Origin: Bedellia somnulentella
Taxonomy: Eukaryota > Arthropoda > Insecta > Lepidoptera > Bedelliidae
Length of the DNA stretch: 64,000 nt
NCBI GenBank assembly: GCA_963576735.1
Contig: OY755187.1
Coordinates: forward strand, 9,300,001-9,364,000
Direction: 5' to 3'
This document shows, one piece after another, positions 1 through 11,401 of the stretch; positions within the stretch are counted from its first letter, which is position 1; each line of letters begins with the position of its first letter. A program made the position numbers and the translations under genes. Below the pieces are notes generated by a model, which was given only the letters and a program-made list of their open reading frames with translations, ran no database searches and was not told the DNA's origin.

Positions 1-80
1 ATATATTTCTTACGTCAATAATTTACTTTTATTTAATTGGATAGTACGATCAGGAGCATGCTATCGTTTTTTGTTTTTTA

Positions 81-160
81 TGTATACATACAATCATATC
101 TCACGCCATTGGTTCCCGTTTGGGTGTGCAGTGACTGTCAATCGCCGCTTTGTTCAACCG
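81..160 (-). repeat. Family C LINE 3'-end fragment
   Basis: Read on the minus strand this is a decayed copy of the family C tail. On the plus strand one sees a TATACATA-type tail, then CTCACGCCATTGGTTCCCGT, then a remnant of the segment that encodes the last residues of the reverse transcriptase in better copies (17535-17752). No frame survives. Confidence 0.5.
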
Positions 161-1440
161 AACAATATTTTCGTATAATTAAAGGAAAATACTGATACAG
201 GCCAAGATATGGTTTTCTTTTTAAACACATATTCTGTCAAGGCGAGTCATAAATATACCTATTTACATCACAAGCATAACATATTGTATAATATTCATAC
301 ATATGTTATATTTAATTTTATTACATTAATATTCTTGATTGCAACATGGTCTTCATGCTTATAATATTTTTTCATTCCATTTGTACCTTGAAACTGCAAT
401 TCTCAATGTTTCCTTTTTTGAACATTCGACATATATTAAATAAAGGTGTAGAAATACAGACTTTTTTTTATGCCTTAACAAATTCAAAGGCTCTCTTTTG
501 TTTTTTATTTATTAAGTCAGAAAATATATTTACGAAAATCTTATAAACTTTAAAGATATTATTAATAATGTCTATTACCTAAAGTTTAACAAAAAGAAAG
601 CATTGTTAATTCTGTCTTGTTCTGATTATTTTTCCAGTCGAATGGTATGGTATGGTCATATATATATATACATGTATATATGGTTGGCAATAGTAAGTAC
701 TATTATACCTCTATAGGTATGGTGTATCAAATACAGAGTGCACTCATTAATAAGTTTTATGTCTTAAATTAATCAACCAACAACAGTTTGGCGATTTTTT
801 GTGAAATATAAATGGTCGTTAGTTTTGTACCTAACTTATGAACATTGATTTATATGCATGGAACGCAAATTCAAATCAAACCTTTCCTCTTGGTTTGGAC
901 TTATTCCTGAGCATATAAATATAATTGTTTTTTAATCTCAGGAGTATAAGTAATTTATAAATATTATTGTAAAAAATAAATTTATTAAGAAAAGCATTCT
1001 TATCTTCTTGTATAGATCTCAAGATATAGTTGCTACATGTATTTTAATTCTTCTTTCAAATACTTTGGCTACAAAGATTCATCTTTCCATTTTAAAAGAA
1101 ATTTTCGTTAATCATTTTACATTTACAATGACATTAACACTTTTTGGCTGCGTACTGATCAGGGATGCCCATTGGTAGTTTAAGAAAGCAAGTAGATAGA
1201 CTGGCTAGTCGACCTGTTTGGTATAGCTTTATTTTTTATCATCCTATATGTGATAAACAAAATATGTATTTTGACTTTTGGTATTATACTAGTTTTAGTA
1301 GTAAATGACAGTTTTTAAATACTTTGAAATTTAATGGGAAATGGACTTTCACCAATACCTTTAATTGTAATAATTTTATTGTTTGCAATAATTTATTTAA
1401 CCAAATACATGTTATCATTTGCAACCAGAACTCTAAACAT
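161..1440. other. AT-rich stretch without a recognisable gene
   Basis: No coding frame, RNA gene or repeat family was recognised. A short AT microsatellite with an internal ACATGT lies near 658-684. The open frames at 346-546 and 1324-1509 have AT-driven compositions and no recognisable motif. Confidence 0.5.
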
Positions 1441-1849
1441 CTACATGGTTTACTAAATCTTGAGGATGTAACATTGAAATATAATTTATGGTTAAAAGAA
1501 CTTACCTAAGTGAATTTCTACCAAAATTATATGAAATGTTACATCCGAAGAGATTTAGTACCCACCCTAACCCAGAGAAAGGTGAACCTATCGAACCCTT
1601 CAGTTGCAAATTCACAGCTAAGATACCTCTAAAATAAATGAAGAACCGAACATAGGAACGAGATTGGAGGACGAGAGACCGATTGGTGAACGGAATGAGT
1701 TGAAAAATCGTTATTTTCGCTCTGAAACGGTGTGACCATGCAGTGTATCCTGAATCGGACTACATGGTTTACTAAATCTCTTCGGATGTAACATTTCATA
1801 TAATTTTGGTAGAAATTCACTTAGGTAAGTTCTTTTAACCATAAATTAT
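1441..1849. repeat. Foldback with an 80-bp perfect inverted repeat
   Basis: Positions 1481-1560 and 1770-1849 are exact reverse complements over 80 bp, separated by 209 bp of non-repetitive sequence. The left arm is itself partly palindromic: 1450-1487 (TACTAAATCT..GGATGTAACAT..ATAATTT) recurs inverted at 1524-1560. The motif CTACATGGTTTACTAAATCT also occurs directly at 1441 and at 1760. No transposase or clear target duplication was seen. The perfect identity implies a recent event or gene conversion between the arms. Confidence 0.85.
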
Positions 1850-1879
1850 ATAACATAACATATTTATTTTATTTACAAG

Positions 1880-2052
1880 TCATTTTCAAAAAGGCAGGTG
1901 ACAGATGTATGAAGAATAAAAGAGCATGTATGAAAATATTGATGGATGTGAACGAAGCTAGAGAGGTTTGCCAGGTTCGTACAAAAAGGCGATCGATAGT
2001 GTCTTCCTACCCCAATGGGAACTAAAGGCGTGAGTATATGTATGTATGTATT
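1880..2052 (+). repeat. Family C LINE 3' end with RT C-terminus
   Basis: This is a 5'-truncated copy of a non-LTR retrotransposon. One frame is open from about 1889 to the stop at 2023-2025. It reads KKAGDRCMKNKRACM, continues through DVNEAREVCQ, and ends SIVSSYPNGN. The pattern matches the 17535-17752 copy residue for residue apart from substitutions. After the stop comes GGCGTGAGTATATG and a TATG tandem tail. The LINE clade is not certain. Confidence 0.75.
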
Positions 2053-3174
2053 TTGAAGTATCTCTAAATCGTTACTCGGATTATGACTCATTGAAAGATT
2101 ACTCAATAATGTTCTAAAACAACCGACTCTTAATGGATTTCAGGTTTAAAACCAAGTTATTCAATAAATCGAATGGATTAATCTCCCGAATATTATAATT
2201 ATAAAGCTTTTAAGCGATTATTCATTCAGCTTTTACTTCGCTGTTCATAACTTTTTGGCGAAATAAATAATTTAATACCAAACAAGAAGAAGGACAGTAA
2301 TGAAAAACATTTGAAGTGGCCAAAGTTACGGAAAGTTTGATACAAAAACTTTTTCATAAAAGCTCTTGTGGAGAAGGTCCTAAGTGGAACTACCTTATTT
2401 ATCTGAAAAGGCAGTACGCTCCTTGTTATTGAAAATAAACAAGAATATAATATATAACTCTGTTTTTAACTGACTGCAAAAAGTATTGAAAAACATAGTT
2501 ATTGTGTTTTTCTTTAGTTGATTATCATCCATTACAAAAACTTTTGTTCTGATCTCTTTAATTTAAGATTATGTTGAACTTTTTTAGATAAAGTTGTTAC
2601 TGGAAATACTCTGATACTTTAAGAAATACGTTAATTCTTTTTATCCGTTTTGATGTTCAAAAATTTTCAATTTGAAATGTTGGAAATCTAAACATCTTAC
2701 GCCACTTTATACTCCAATAATTCGATATAAGAAGAATAAATCAAAATTTTGAGATTGTAAAATTGGTTCCCATTACTAAGAATCCGCTGTCAAATTCGCA
2801 AAGAAAAACTGAAATTTTATTGTTTATTCGAAGCGAAACTTTTGTTCTGAAGTTGGCTGTCTTAGACGTTTGTGTAACAAAATAAAAATGTTGTTTTCTC
2901 ATTACCGGTACTTCTGAACAATTCGCTTTGTTTTATACTGGGTCTGTGTATTGTTTCTTTTGATGTTTCAGAAATGGATTTATCGCTTTATAGCACTTTG
3001 GGACAATGCGAATTCGCTGGAGATTTACTTTATATGACCTTTCTTGATTTAATTATTCAGTAATGGTAGCTCAAAGAGAAATATATTGCATTGGGCTTAT
3101 ATAAAGAGGACAAATTCGTTTATGGGTTTGTGTGTTTAAAAAATATTTCATTAATACAAATAATCTTCGCAACA
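2053..3174. other. Gene-free stretch
   Basis: AT-rich sequence in which no gene, RNA or repeat family was recognised. Confidence 0.4.
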
Positions 3175-3240
3175 AACACATGACTGACTTGTAATTAGTC
3201 GTCTGACAGTATGCTTGTACAAAGAGGCTATAGGCATTAA
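3175..3240 (+). repeat. Degenerate family A SINE fragment
   Basis: The sequence CATGACTGACTTGTAATTAG..CTGACAGTATGCTTGTACAA aligns with the middle of family A, where the consensus reads CATGGCTGAGTTGTACTTAG..GTGACAGTGTATTCGTACAA. Both ends are lost. The divergence marks it as an old copy. Confidence 0.55.
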
Positions 3241-4555
3241 GATAATGAGGGTAATTCTATGATATGATATAAAGTTGAAACCATCAATTCATAAAATTCC
3301 ACTCATGTTTATTTCATTGGACTTGAAAATCGCACAGTGACGTAAACTACTTTAATTGGATGTAATTCCGTATTGCCGATAAAAATTAACTTCAATTGAA
3401 AACTTCTAATCCATCAAACGCCCACCTTAACAAGTATACAATGGAAAATGTTAACTAATTTACCTTAGCCCTATAAAAATATATTTATTAAATAAAGGAT
3501 TATTATTTAGTCCCTCCAAAACCAACCCCAAGTATGGAATGACATGACATGACTTATGTCAGCGATTATTCTAATAAGCAACCTCCTTACGCTCGAAATG
3601 CCAAATACAAACAAAACGGAACGCGTGAAAAACGAAAATCATTTCGAAAATAGAATTGAAATGAAGCATCGCGTGTTGCCATAACCACTAACCAGTCTTA
3701 TTAGAGCTTTGCCAATTTGTTAATTTGTACGAAGACGACGATGTGTGCGAACAACATGCGAGGAAGGACAGATCATGATAGAATGGTGCTCGTTTGGAAC
3801 GCCAGGTATGCGCCAATGGGAAATAAGTGGAATGTTTGTGTGTAAAGCGTTCTATATTCCAAATGGAATCATTATTTACTGAAATGTAACCGCCGCAGAT
3901 GCTTTCGGAATAATATATAAAGTAGAATTATTTATAATTTTTGGGCAATAAATGTAATGATGTTTTATTGTCATATACGAACATACTAAGAAGTTTAAAA
4001 TAGCTAGTTTTTTGAATAAATAAAGTTAAATGCTGGAAAAGAAACAAAGATACTGATTGGCCTTAACAGCCATATTGCTTACAGCAATTTTACCAATTAA
4101 CTATCTAAATACCTATATTTACCTTTCTACAATTTACAACTAAAATAAAGTCTCTATTGCAAGTATAAGGGACTTTACTAAGAAATCTGTAACAAAGAAG
4201 AATTGTACATAAATTCATACTATCTGCATAATCGACAGACAAAGAATTTAAAATAACAAAACCTTCATCCGACACACGAAACTAGGTTCTATTACCTACA
4301 AAATAAGACAAACTTTATGGTACCACATTTCCATCTTCTTTCATTCAAGTCACTAATTGACGTTTGAATAAGCAAACGTAATTAAAATGTAAGAAACGAA
4401 TTTCCCTTAAAATACGAAACATAGTTGAAAACTTTGGATAATTAATCGTATTGTCTTGTTTATTAATTGCTGCTTTTGTTTACTTTGAATTTATTTAAAT
4501 ATACAAAGCTACTTAACGGCTACTGTTGGCTTTGAAGAGTAAAATTTATAATTAA
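3241..4555. other. Gene-free stretch
   Basis: No gene or repeat family was recognised. A short TGACA-type duplication lies at 3539-3552. Confidence 0.4.
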
Positions 4556-5403
4556 CTAGTGGATCGTCCCAGCTTCGCACGGGTAGCGTTGTTTTTTAAA
4601 TATCTGAGGTTTCTTTCTTTAGTCACTGCTCAAGCATTGTGAAATTCAGCGCAATGTTTTCAATTTATTAAATTTATAGCACTCCCTAAACAGTGTAGTT
4701 TGGTGATTTTTAATGCGCTTTAATGAACGGTTCAGTATTTCCGTTTAATAGCAAATTTTGGAATAAAACGCTATGAAGTATTAATAACAATCTAAAAAAT
4801 AAATCATTACGTGTTGTAGGATGCAACTCCTGGCGCCATCTAGTATGTTATATGTAAATTAGTAATGATTTGGTTTTGATCACGGGCGCGATGGCTTATT
4901 TTATGTATAATTTCGGTGTTTATCTACCGATTTCTATGATTATTTTTTTATTGAATAGGTAATAATGTTACCTTTTTTAAATTTGGGATGAGTGAGAGGT
5001 TTACAAACGTAAGAGTAAACAAATATAATCAGAATGATCCGAACTGCTAAGCTATCAGGAATTACACGTGTTATTGTGAGTCAACCGTAAAAGATAGACA
5101 TAAACTGCTGAGAATTTTTTTTTAGAAAATTTTATGAAGAATATTTCCGTCACACATGATTTCTATGTAAGTTTAACCATTGAGGCTGCACACGCGACGG
5201 AAGCTTAAAAAGTGGAGTAACTTCTCCCGTTTTCCCAAAATTTCCCAAAATTCCCCTTTACTACTCTGTTGGAAAGTATGCAAAAACCTGCGCAGGTGTA
5301 TGAAGAATATTTGTACCAAGTTTCGTTAAAATCCGTCGAGTAGTTTTTGTTTCCATAAGGAACATACAAACCGACAGACAGACAGACAGACAGACAGACA
5401 GAA

Positions 5404-5434
<31 letters not shown>

Positions 5435-5553
5435 AATTTTACTGATTGCATTTTTGGCATCAGTATCGATCCCTAATCACCACCTGATGGTTATTTTGAA
5501 AATATATTTCATGTACAGAATTGACCTCTCTACAGATTTATTATAAGTATAGA
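4556..5553 (-). mobile_element. Non-autonomous Helitron, copy 1
   Basis: On the minus strand the element begins TCTATACTTATAATAAATCT and ends CCCGTGCGAAGCTGGG followed by GATCCACTAG. Both ends are Helitron hallmarks: 5' TC, a 3' hairpin, then CTRR. It lies between A and T, as expected for Helitrons, with no target duplication. A second copy of the family is at 27207-28093 in the opposite orientation. No Rep or helicase frame is present. A CAGA tandem repeat fills about 5373-5430; the other copy has the same repeat shorter. Confidence 0.85.
5373..5430. repeat. CAGA microsatellite
   Basis: About 14 near-perfect CAGA units with one AAGA interruption, inside the Helitron. The motif is part of the element, since the copy at 27.3 kb has GTCT units at the matching place. 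Confidence 0.9.
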
Positions 5554-5731
5554 TTAGGACAACTTGGGTTGTGAAAGAAGAAGCTATAAGACAAAAAAGC
5601 TTATGCAATTCATTGAATCAAACAAAATTTCATCCAGAATCCAGAAATCTAGAATATTCATAAATACAGAACAGCAAATGAGGTTTAAACTATGAAGGCA
5701 AGGAAAGAGATGATCAAATAGTCTTGTTTTT

Positions 5732-5778
5732 CCAACCACATCACAATGGGTTAGTGATATTCTAAACCGACACTAGAC
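5732..5778 (-). repeat. Family B 5'-end fragment
   Basis: The sequence TTCCAACCACATC..GTGATATTCTAAACCGACAC matches the reverse complement of the family B head. Compare 23880-23938, which has TGCTATTCTAAGCCGACACT. Confidence 0.55.
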
Positions 5779-5798
5779 GTGTTCTTCAGAGATATACG

Positions 5799-5932
5799 CC
5801 CGATTTCTGAATTGAGTATTCAAGCTGAGAACGACCAAAATATCGTTTTGTCTCATTCAGTTGTTAAGATTTCAATGCGACAGAACGATACTTAAGTTGT
5901 TTTCAGCTGGAATACTCAATTCAGAAATCGGG
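5799..5932. mobile_element. Palindromic MITE (134 bp)
   Basis: The ends are CCCGATTTCTGAATTGAGTA and its reverse complement, and pairing continues inward through an imperfect stem (AGCTGAGAACGA..ATCGTTTTGTC against its mirror) across almost the whole element. There is no coding capacity. The target duplication is unclear, so the superfamily cannot be set. Confidence 0.8.
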
Positions 5933-6603
5933 TGATAGTAGTTTTATGTACCAAACTTAATTTATTGTGTTGCATTTTCGATTGATTTGTTCTATAATAT
6001 CATTGATCGTAAATTTGTTATGATGTTACGGATTTTGTTGCTTGCCATGTCAACCCCGTCTAAGATTATAAAGCTTTATTATATTTATATGAGACTTGGC
6101 GCCAACACTTCATTCGAGGGGAGTACCTCATTTTTACGATGTGGGTAATAAATAGACACATATTATGATGACATGATATGATGATGAATTTTCACCATGT
6201 AGTTAGAAGAAAAAAAGAAGTATCTAGTGAGACCAGTTTACAGCAAGTATAACAAATTTATTAGAATCAAACATTACCGACACCACTTTTAGAGCATCGC
6301 AAAATAACGTTGCCGTGTTTACATATAGAAAATACACAAATGGAAATCCGATACTTAACTCTAGATATTTAGATCGTATCAAAACTATCTCCTGAAACCG
6401 ACTACAAATGTTTGTTAACATACATACATTGTTAGAAGGCGCATTAGCATACAAGCCGGTAACAAACCCGGTCATACAAACGATTAGTAACAAGCGTTAT
6501 TGTCTCAAAATGTCAATTAACAGCAAAATATATTCCCATTAGAATGACTAACATTGTACAGTCCGATGAAAAGTTTAACATAACCAGTTTAAGGTGAAGA
6601 CCA

Positions 6604-6829
6604 GTGTAGTGCCGGCTTAGAATGTCACTACCCCTTTCTACCCATTGATTTCGTAAGACGCGACTAAGGGTATGGGGCTTTTTAAGTAGTTTTTGGGCGA
6701 TGCGGTTGGAAAACCATCACCAAAGATACTTCATTCCTACCATCTTGTCCCCAACTCCCAAATGTGGGTGAAGAGTTTTCTAGCTCTGAAGCTCTAGCTA
6801 CCCGGCCGTTAGTATATGTATGTATGTAT
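6604..6829 (+). repeat. Family B retroposon, near full length
   Basis: The copy starts GTGTAGTGCCGGCTTAGAAT, passes through GGGGCTTTTTAAGTAG and GGGCGATGCGGTTGG, and ends AGTATATGTATGTATGTA. The hairpin part of the tail is shortened here (CTACCCGGCCGTTAGT). There are no pol III boxes and no ORF. Confidence 0.8.
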
Positions 6830-8140
6830 TTTTTGATAAACCTATGTATGTATGTGCTTAGGATATAACTTCAAGTAATGTAAGAGCTTTCTATCTGTTT
6901 TGGAGAGAGTGAGATATCGCAAATTTGAACCCTCTTATTTGGACTAAATTGCATGGTTATGACTTTATTGATCTACTCTTTAGCCGATTACCATCTCAAA
7001 GGAAATTTAATAGGTCATTAAGCGCCTAGCTAGAGTCATGTTAACAGCGTTTAGATTTATTATTTGTTATTTATTATCTTTATATTTCCAATCAGTGTGA
7101 AATTGGTTGGGTGAAATTAGATTTCGTTTAGTTAGATATGTATGTAGAAGGATTAACAACTTTCCCACCCCTTAGAATAAAAGTAAGTTTCAATAACAAC
7201 TTCTAAAAATATAAAAGTAAATGTAAGCAGGTAAGAACTTTATCCTTTGCCGTAATAAATAAACAGATAAAAATTGAATTATTTTCTCAAACATACATAG
7301 ATTTACTAACCTCTTGCGTGATATCGTTAAAACAACAAATAATATAATATGATCAAACAAAGGAAGATAGTAAGTACTACTTCAACATACATAAGTGTCA
7401 CGATACGGGCACCCCCATAGCAAACAAAGGCTTCTTATATCCACAGGATAAACTGACTAATAAATATAGAAATAAGGATCAAAATGGCTTAGAAGATTTA
7501 AAACAATACTCCCGAGTTTTACAAAGAGAATCAACAGATGTCGCTGTTGATAAAAGCTTCCATGAAAGAGGTTAATGGAAAAGAGGTTCGTCTAAGGAGT
7601 TTTCGAAGTGTATTCATTGAAAAGTGAAGGTGTGCTGACACATAATGGTCTCGTATTTTTAATTCCATTAGCAACATTTACAAAACAAAGCATTGGCATT
7701 TGGGGCTATAAATACTGGAGTCTTAGGATTGGTTGGTGAAGAGCTGGCTTTGACATAGCAATAAGTCGCAAAAAACTCCCCTTTCTGTAGGTTTAGATTA
7801 GCAATAGTGAATTCATATTTCCTTTGGTCACGTGATAGGTGGATAATGAAATGTATCCCCCATTAGGCTATGTGCTTTGTTGTTTCAATGCTGTTTGTGG
7901 GAAGCAGGTTTTTATCATAACAATTAAAAAGACCACACTTAACGATATTAAACATTTGTTGTACAAAAACACTGAGCAGTTTACACACTTAGTTACGGAC
8001 AAGACAAGACGAATCAACGGGGGTTTATTTTTTGGCCATGTGTCTACGAAATGCTAAACACAGGTACCGAGCGAAAACGGAGCGTATTACCATCCCAAAC
8101 AGTTTCCGAATGTTAGTTGTGCTACACACCCAGAAGAAAT
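6830..8140. other. Gene-free stretch
   Basis: AT-rich sequence with no recognised gene. The 72-codon frame at 7839-8057 has no recognisable motif and is not called. Confidence 0.4.
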
Positions 8141-8260
8141 ATACATACATATAGTCAAGGGCCATAAATCCCTAAAAGGGGTAGCCAGAAATCAGAGTTT
8201 GAAACTCCTCAGCCACATTTGGAAGTTGATAGAGGACAAGATGGTAGTAATAAAGTAAAA
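8141..8260 (-). repeat. Family B 3'-half fragment
   Basis: Minus-strand copy. The plus strand shows ATACATACATATAGTCAAGG, CCATAAATCCCTAAAAGGGG, TAGCCAGA and the CAGCCACATTTGGAAGTTGA segment, and then breaks off. Confidence 0.75.
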
Positions 8261-8278
8261 AATAGTGGGTAACCCTGG

Positions 8279-8403
8279 CGCGACTACGTCGCGTCCTATA
8301 AAATAAGTTTATTTTGAAATTTTCCGACCAATCACAGCGCAGCTCTTTTGAATTTCTAAAGAATTTTTCTGATTGGCCGGTTTGAACCGACCAACCACAG
8401 CGC
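8279..8403. promoter_or_regulatory. CpG-richer patch with repeated CCAAT motifs
   Basis: A diverged duplication places CCGACCAATCACAGCGC at 8324-8340 and CCGACCAACCACAGCGC at 8387-8403, with an inverted CCAAT (GATTGGCC) between them at 8371. TATAAAATAAG lies at 8297, next to the CGCGAC..GTCGCG near-palindrome at 8279-8293. The patch is GC-rich for its surroundings. It could be a fossil promoter or part of an unclassified repeat. No gene on either side supports a working promoter. Confidence 0.3.
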
Positions 8404-8479
8404 ATCTCTGATCGACTAAAGTTTGCGCGCGCTTATGACACTCAAGCAAAGTCTATGGGCCAAAAACGAAACTTTGAAA

Positions 8480-10044
8480 TTCTGTAACAACTAACGTAAT
8501 CCAGTTACATCAGATGTGCACACCACGGCCGCGAACTGTACAAAACGATACCTGAACCAAATTTCTAGCTTGACTTATCGCGTCACAGGCTTCCGGGCAA
8601 GAAAGAGGCTTACAGAAATAATATATAAAGATACACAGAAGAAAAGTCTTGCAAAATCAAAATATAGCATATTAATTACGGTTTTGTTATCACGAACAAA
8701 AAGTTAGATATACAATAGGCAACCAAAGTTATAGGTAACTTATATTTATTTGTCGATTAGAGTTCAGAGGGAGGGGGTCTAATGGAAGACCAAATACACT
8801 AACTAATAATTATATTTCACGGGAAAATTATACATTATCACGTAAACGTGATATTTCAACTTGACAACAAAAGGGCTAATGTTTACGATGGTGACGGAAC
8901 GTAATGTTTTGAAATGTATGGTACTTTATGTTATAGTTTGAAATAAAGTTTATATCAATTTAATTTATGCGTTTTATTATAATTAACGTGCTAATAGTAC
9001 TATGATACGGACTATATTATCAAAAGTTTTTATTTTATTGGTGGTAACGCTTTTTAAGATCATCAAAAGATTTTTAAGTATAAATTACAGGTATTTTTGC
9101 AGTTATGCAATCTCGGTTATATGGTTCTGGAGTAAAATAATATGTCGGTTTACTTATTTCTGCCCACCACACCAAAAAATACAGCGCGTGTCATTGCTTG
9201 TATTTAATCTGGTTACCAAAACACGCTACTTGTTCCAACTCACATAATCCTCATAAATTTTCATGAGCACTTCCTCTTAAAGATTCTCGTTAATAAGTTG
9301 TTATTTTGAAAAGGAAAACTGAAGAATTTTTTCGCAAATCATCCATTTCCGGCTTACCCGCGCCGAGACCATAAGGTCCCTATTAATAATTCATTCGTAA
9401 TCCAACTGGAGGCGGCTCTAAGCACGGTTTACGAGTACCCGTTTTGTTTTATGCGTAAATATCTGGGAATAGGACCCTCTTAACTGATATTTGAGCAACT
9501 CAAGATACGAACAGCTCTAGTGGCTTAGTGAGGAATCGTTTGAGCCCTACAGAAATATGTATTTATAGTATTCGTTTTGATTTACGGTGGTGATGTAGAG
9601 TACACCTATTTTGACTTGACTCAAAAAGCAAAAGCAACAACAAAAGCAGTTAAAATTGAATCTGGTGAAGATATTCAATCAAAAATGTAATGTTCATCTA
9701 ATTAGTTTGGCATTCAGATGTTTAAAATGAAAAGTATGCTTTGTTTGCATAAAGGATATTATATGATTATATTTTGGGATGTTTGATACAAAAGGCATTT
9801 GCAGGTTTAGCAAAAAGCATACTAAACTGCACTGGAGCATATTTAGACAAACCGAAACTTATACTTTGGCTGCATTGATCCCTACTAAAGAGTTTCATCA
9901 GTATCATGACCGAACGTGTGGTAACCAGTTGAACCAACAAGGTCATTGAAACCCTAAAAAATATCAGCAGAATATCAAATAAATATTTAATGTAATCCAA
10001 AAATATGCTAATCCCATCGTAAATGTAGGATAGGCTTTCCAGGG
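8480..10044. other. Gene-free stretch
   Basis: No gene was recognised. Short frames at 8516-8707, 9002-9247 and 9767-10000 lack recognisable domains. Confidence 0.4.
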
Positions 10045-10389
10045 TCAGAATTTCGTGAGTTGTATATCGCGAAACAGAAAGGAAGGAAAATAAAATTGAT
10101 ATGAAATAAACATGAAACGGCTATTCGTAAGAGCAATCATCTTCTTCAAGTATTCACCCTTTCTGAGCGTCACATGGTAACCGAACCAGTAAGGAGAGAA
10201 CTTCAATTTATGAACTATAAATGTGAGATCAAATGGTTGGCTTTTTAATTGAATATTGTTACTATATTGTACACAGTTTGTTTTGGAAATATAGCCGCTT
10301 GTTAAAGCACTATTCCATTTCTTTCCGTGGATAAGGTACGAGTTTACGAGACGACATCCGAGTATATCCGAAATTTTTGGGTTCCCCAA
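10045..10389 (-). other. Unrecognised 114-codon ORF
   Basis: Apart from the transposon-derived frames this is one of the longest ATG-started open frames in the window. The product is rich in Phe, Tyr and Ser, and has a central LTFIVHKLKFSPYWFGYHVT segment. No domain is recognised. It has no signal peptide, and no promoter, splice site or poly(A) signal was identified. A random frame is the likeliest explanation, though a decayed transposon or host exon cannot be excluded. Confidence 0.2.
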
Positions 10390-10499
10390 GTGAATGTTGG
10401 GTGATGTAGCTAGAAGCCTATCATCACCTTCGATGATTTACTACAGAGTAGGTGATAGGTCTCTGGCCACTAGCCAACATGAAATATACTTTATATTAT

Positions 10500-10598
10500 A
10501 TTTTCCCCACTCAACTTCCAAAGGTAAAGGAAACTGAGGAATCTCAGATTCTGATGCTCTGGTTAAACTTTTTTGGATTTATAGATATGGGTATATTT
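10500..10598 (+). repeat. Family B 3' fragment
   Basis: The segment has TTTTCCCCACTCAACTTCCA, CTGAGGAATCTCAGATTCTG and TGCTCTGG, then a weak hairpin region, which is the family B 3' half. It lies directly before another, fuller B copy. Confidence 0.65.
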
Positions 10599-10603
10599 GC
10601 CGT

Positions 10604-10830
10604 GTATTGCCGGCTTAGAATATCACTACCCCTTTCTACCCGAGGGTGTCGTATGGGGCGACTAAGGGTGCGGGGCTTTTTAAGTGGTTTTTGGGCGATG
10701 CGAATGGAGACCCATCACCTATGATACTTTATTTTTACCATCTTCTCCCCTTTTAACTTCCAAATGCGGCTGAGGAGTTTCTAGCTCTGAAGTATATGAA
10801 TGTATGTATGTATATGTATGTATAAAAGCA
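10604..10830 (+). repeat. Family B retroposon, near full length
   Basis: The head is ATTGCCGGCTTAGAATATCA, followed by GGCGACTAAGGGTGCGGGGC and the GGCGATGCGAATGGAGACCC core. It ends TATGAATGTATGTATGTATA. The CTACCCC hairpin segment is deleted between CTCTGAAG and TATATGAATG. Confidence 0.8.
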
Positions 10831-11401
10831 ACATCCCATTAAAACGTGTCTTGTCTACAAGACAATTTATATAGCCTTTAGTAGTAAACACGGTTGCAAA
10901 ACCTAAAGCAAGACATTTTTATTATCCATCTTTTTATCTTCCAATATGCAGATCGGTCTTCAAAGTACTTAATTTGAAGTTTTGGATCCCTGTTTTTTAA
11001 ATGCAAGCTCAAGGACATGGGGCTAGACCATATGCTACCTCTACTCCCAAGATGCGTTTAAAGTATATCTATTTTTAGTTTCACTACAAAAACGAGAAAA
11101 GGAACGTTGTTATAAAAAGGCGTCCCTTTTTTTCCACCCTGAAAACATCTGCTTCCGACCCGTCTTCAGGAGAGCAAATATTTGAACATCTCTGTCTTTG
11201 CTTTTGGTTCGTTAGGATAATTATAAGCGTCTTTATATTTCGAGCGTCTTTCCTTATCGTGGATGTAAGCTTAATACGATTATGTTGGAAATATTGCTTG
11301 AAAGAAAATATTTGTGTTTCTTCAGTTAAAGTTTACTAAATTTTAAGAGGTTGCTTTGAGGATAACACTCAACGAAAGTAAAAATAATTCAAAATGATAT
11401 T
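10831..11401. other. Gene-free stretch
   Basis: No gene or repeat family was recognised. Confidence 0.4.

Noticed and set aside
9508..9550. Possible tRNA-like segment (AGTGGCTTAGTGAGG..CGTTTGAGCCC)
   Set aside because: A-box and B-box distance is too short and no cloverleaf forms.
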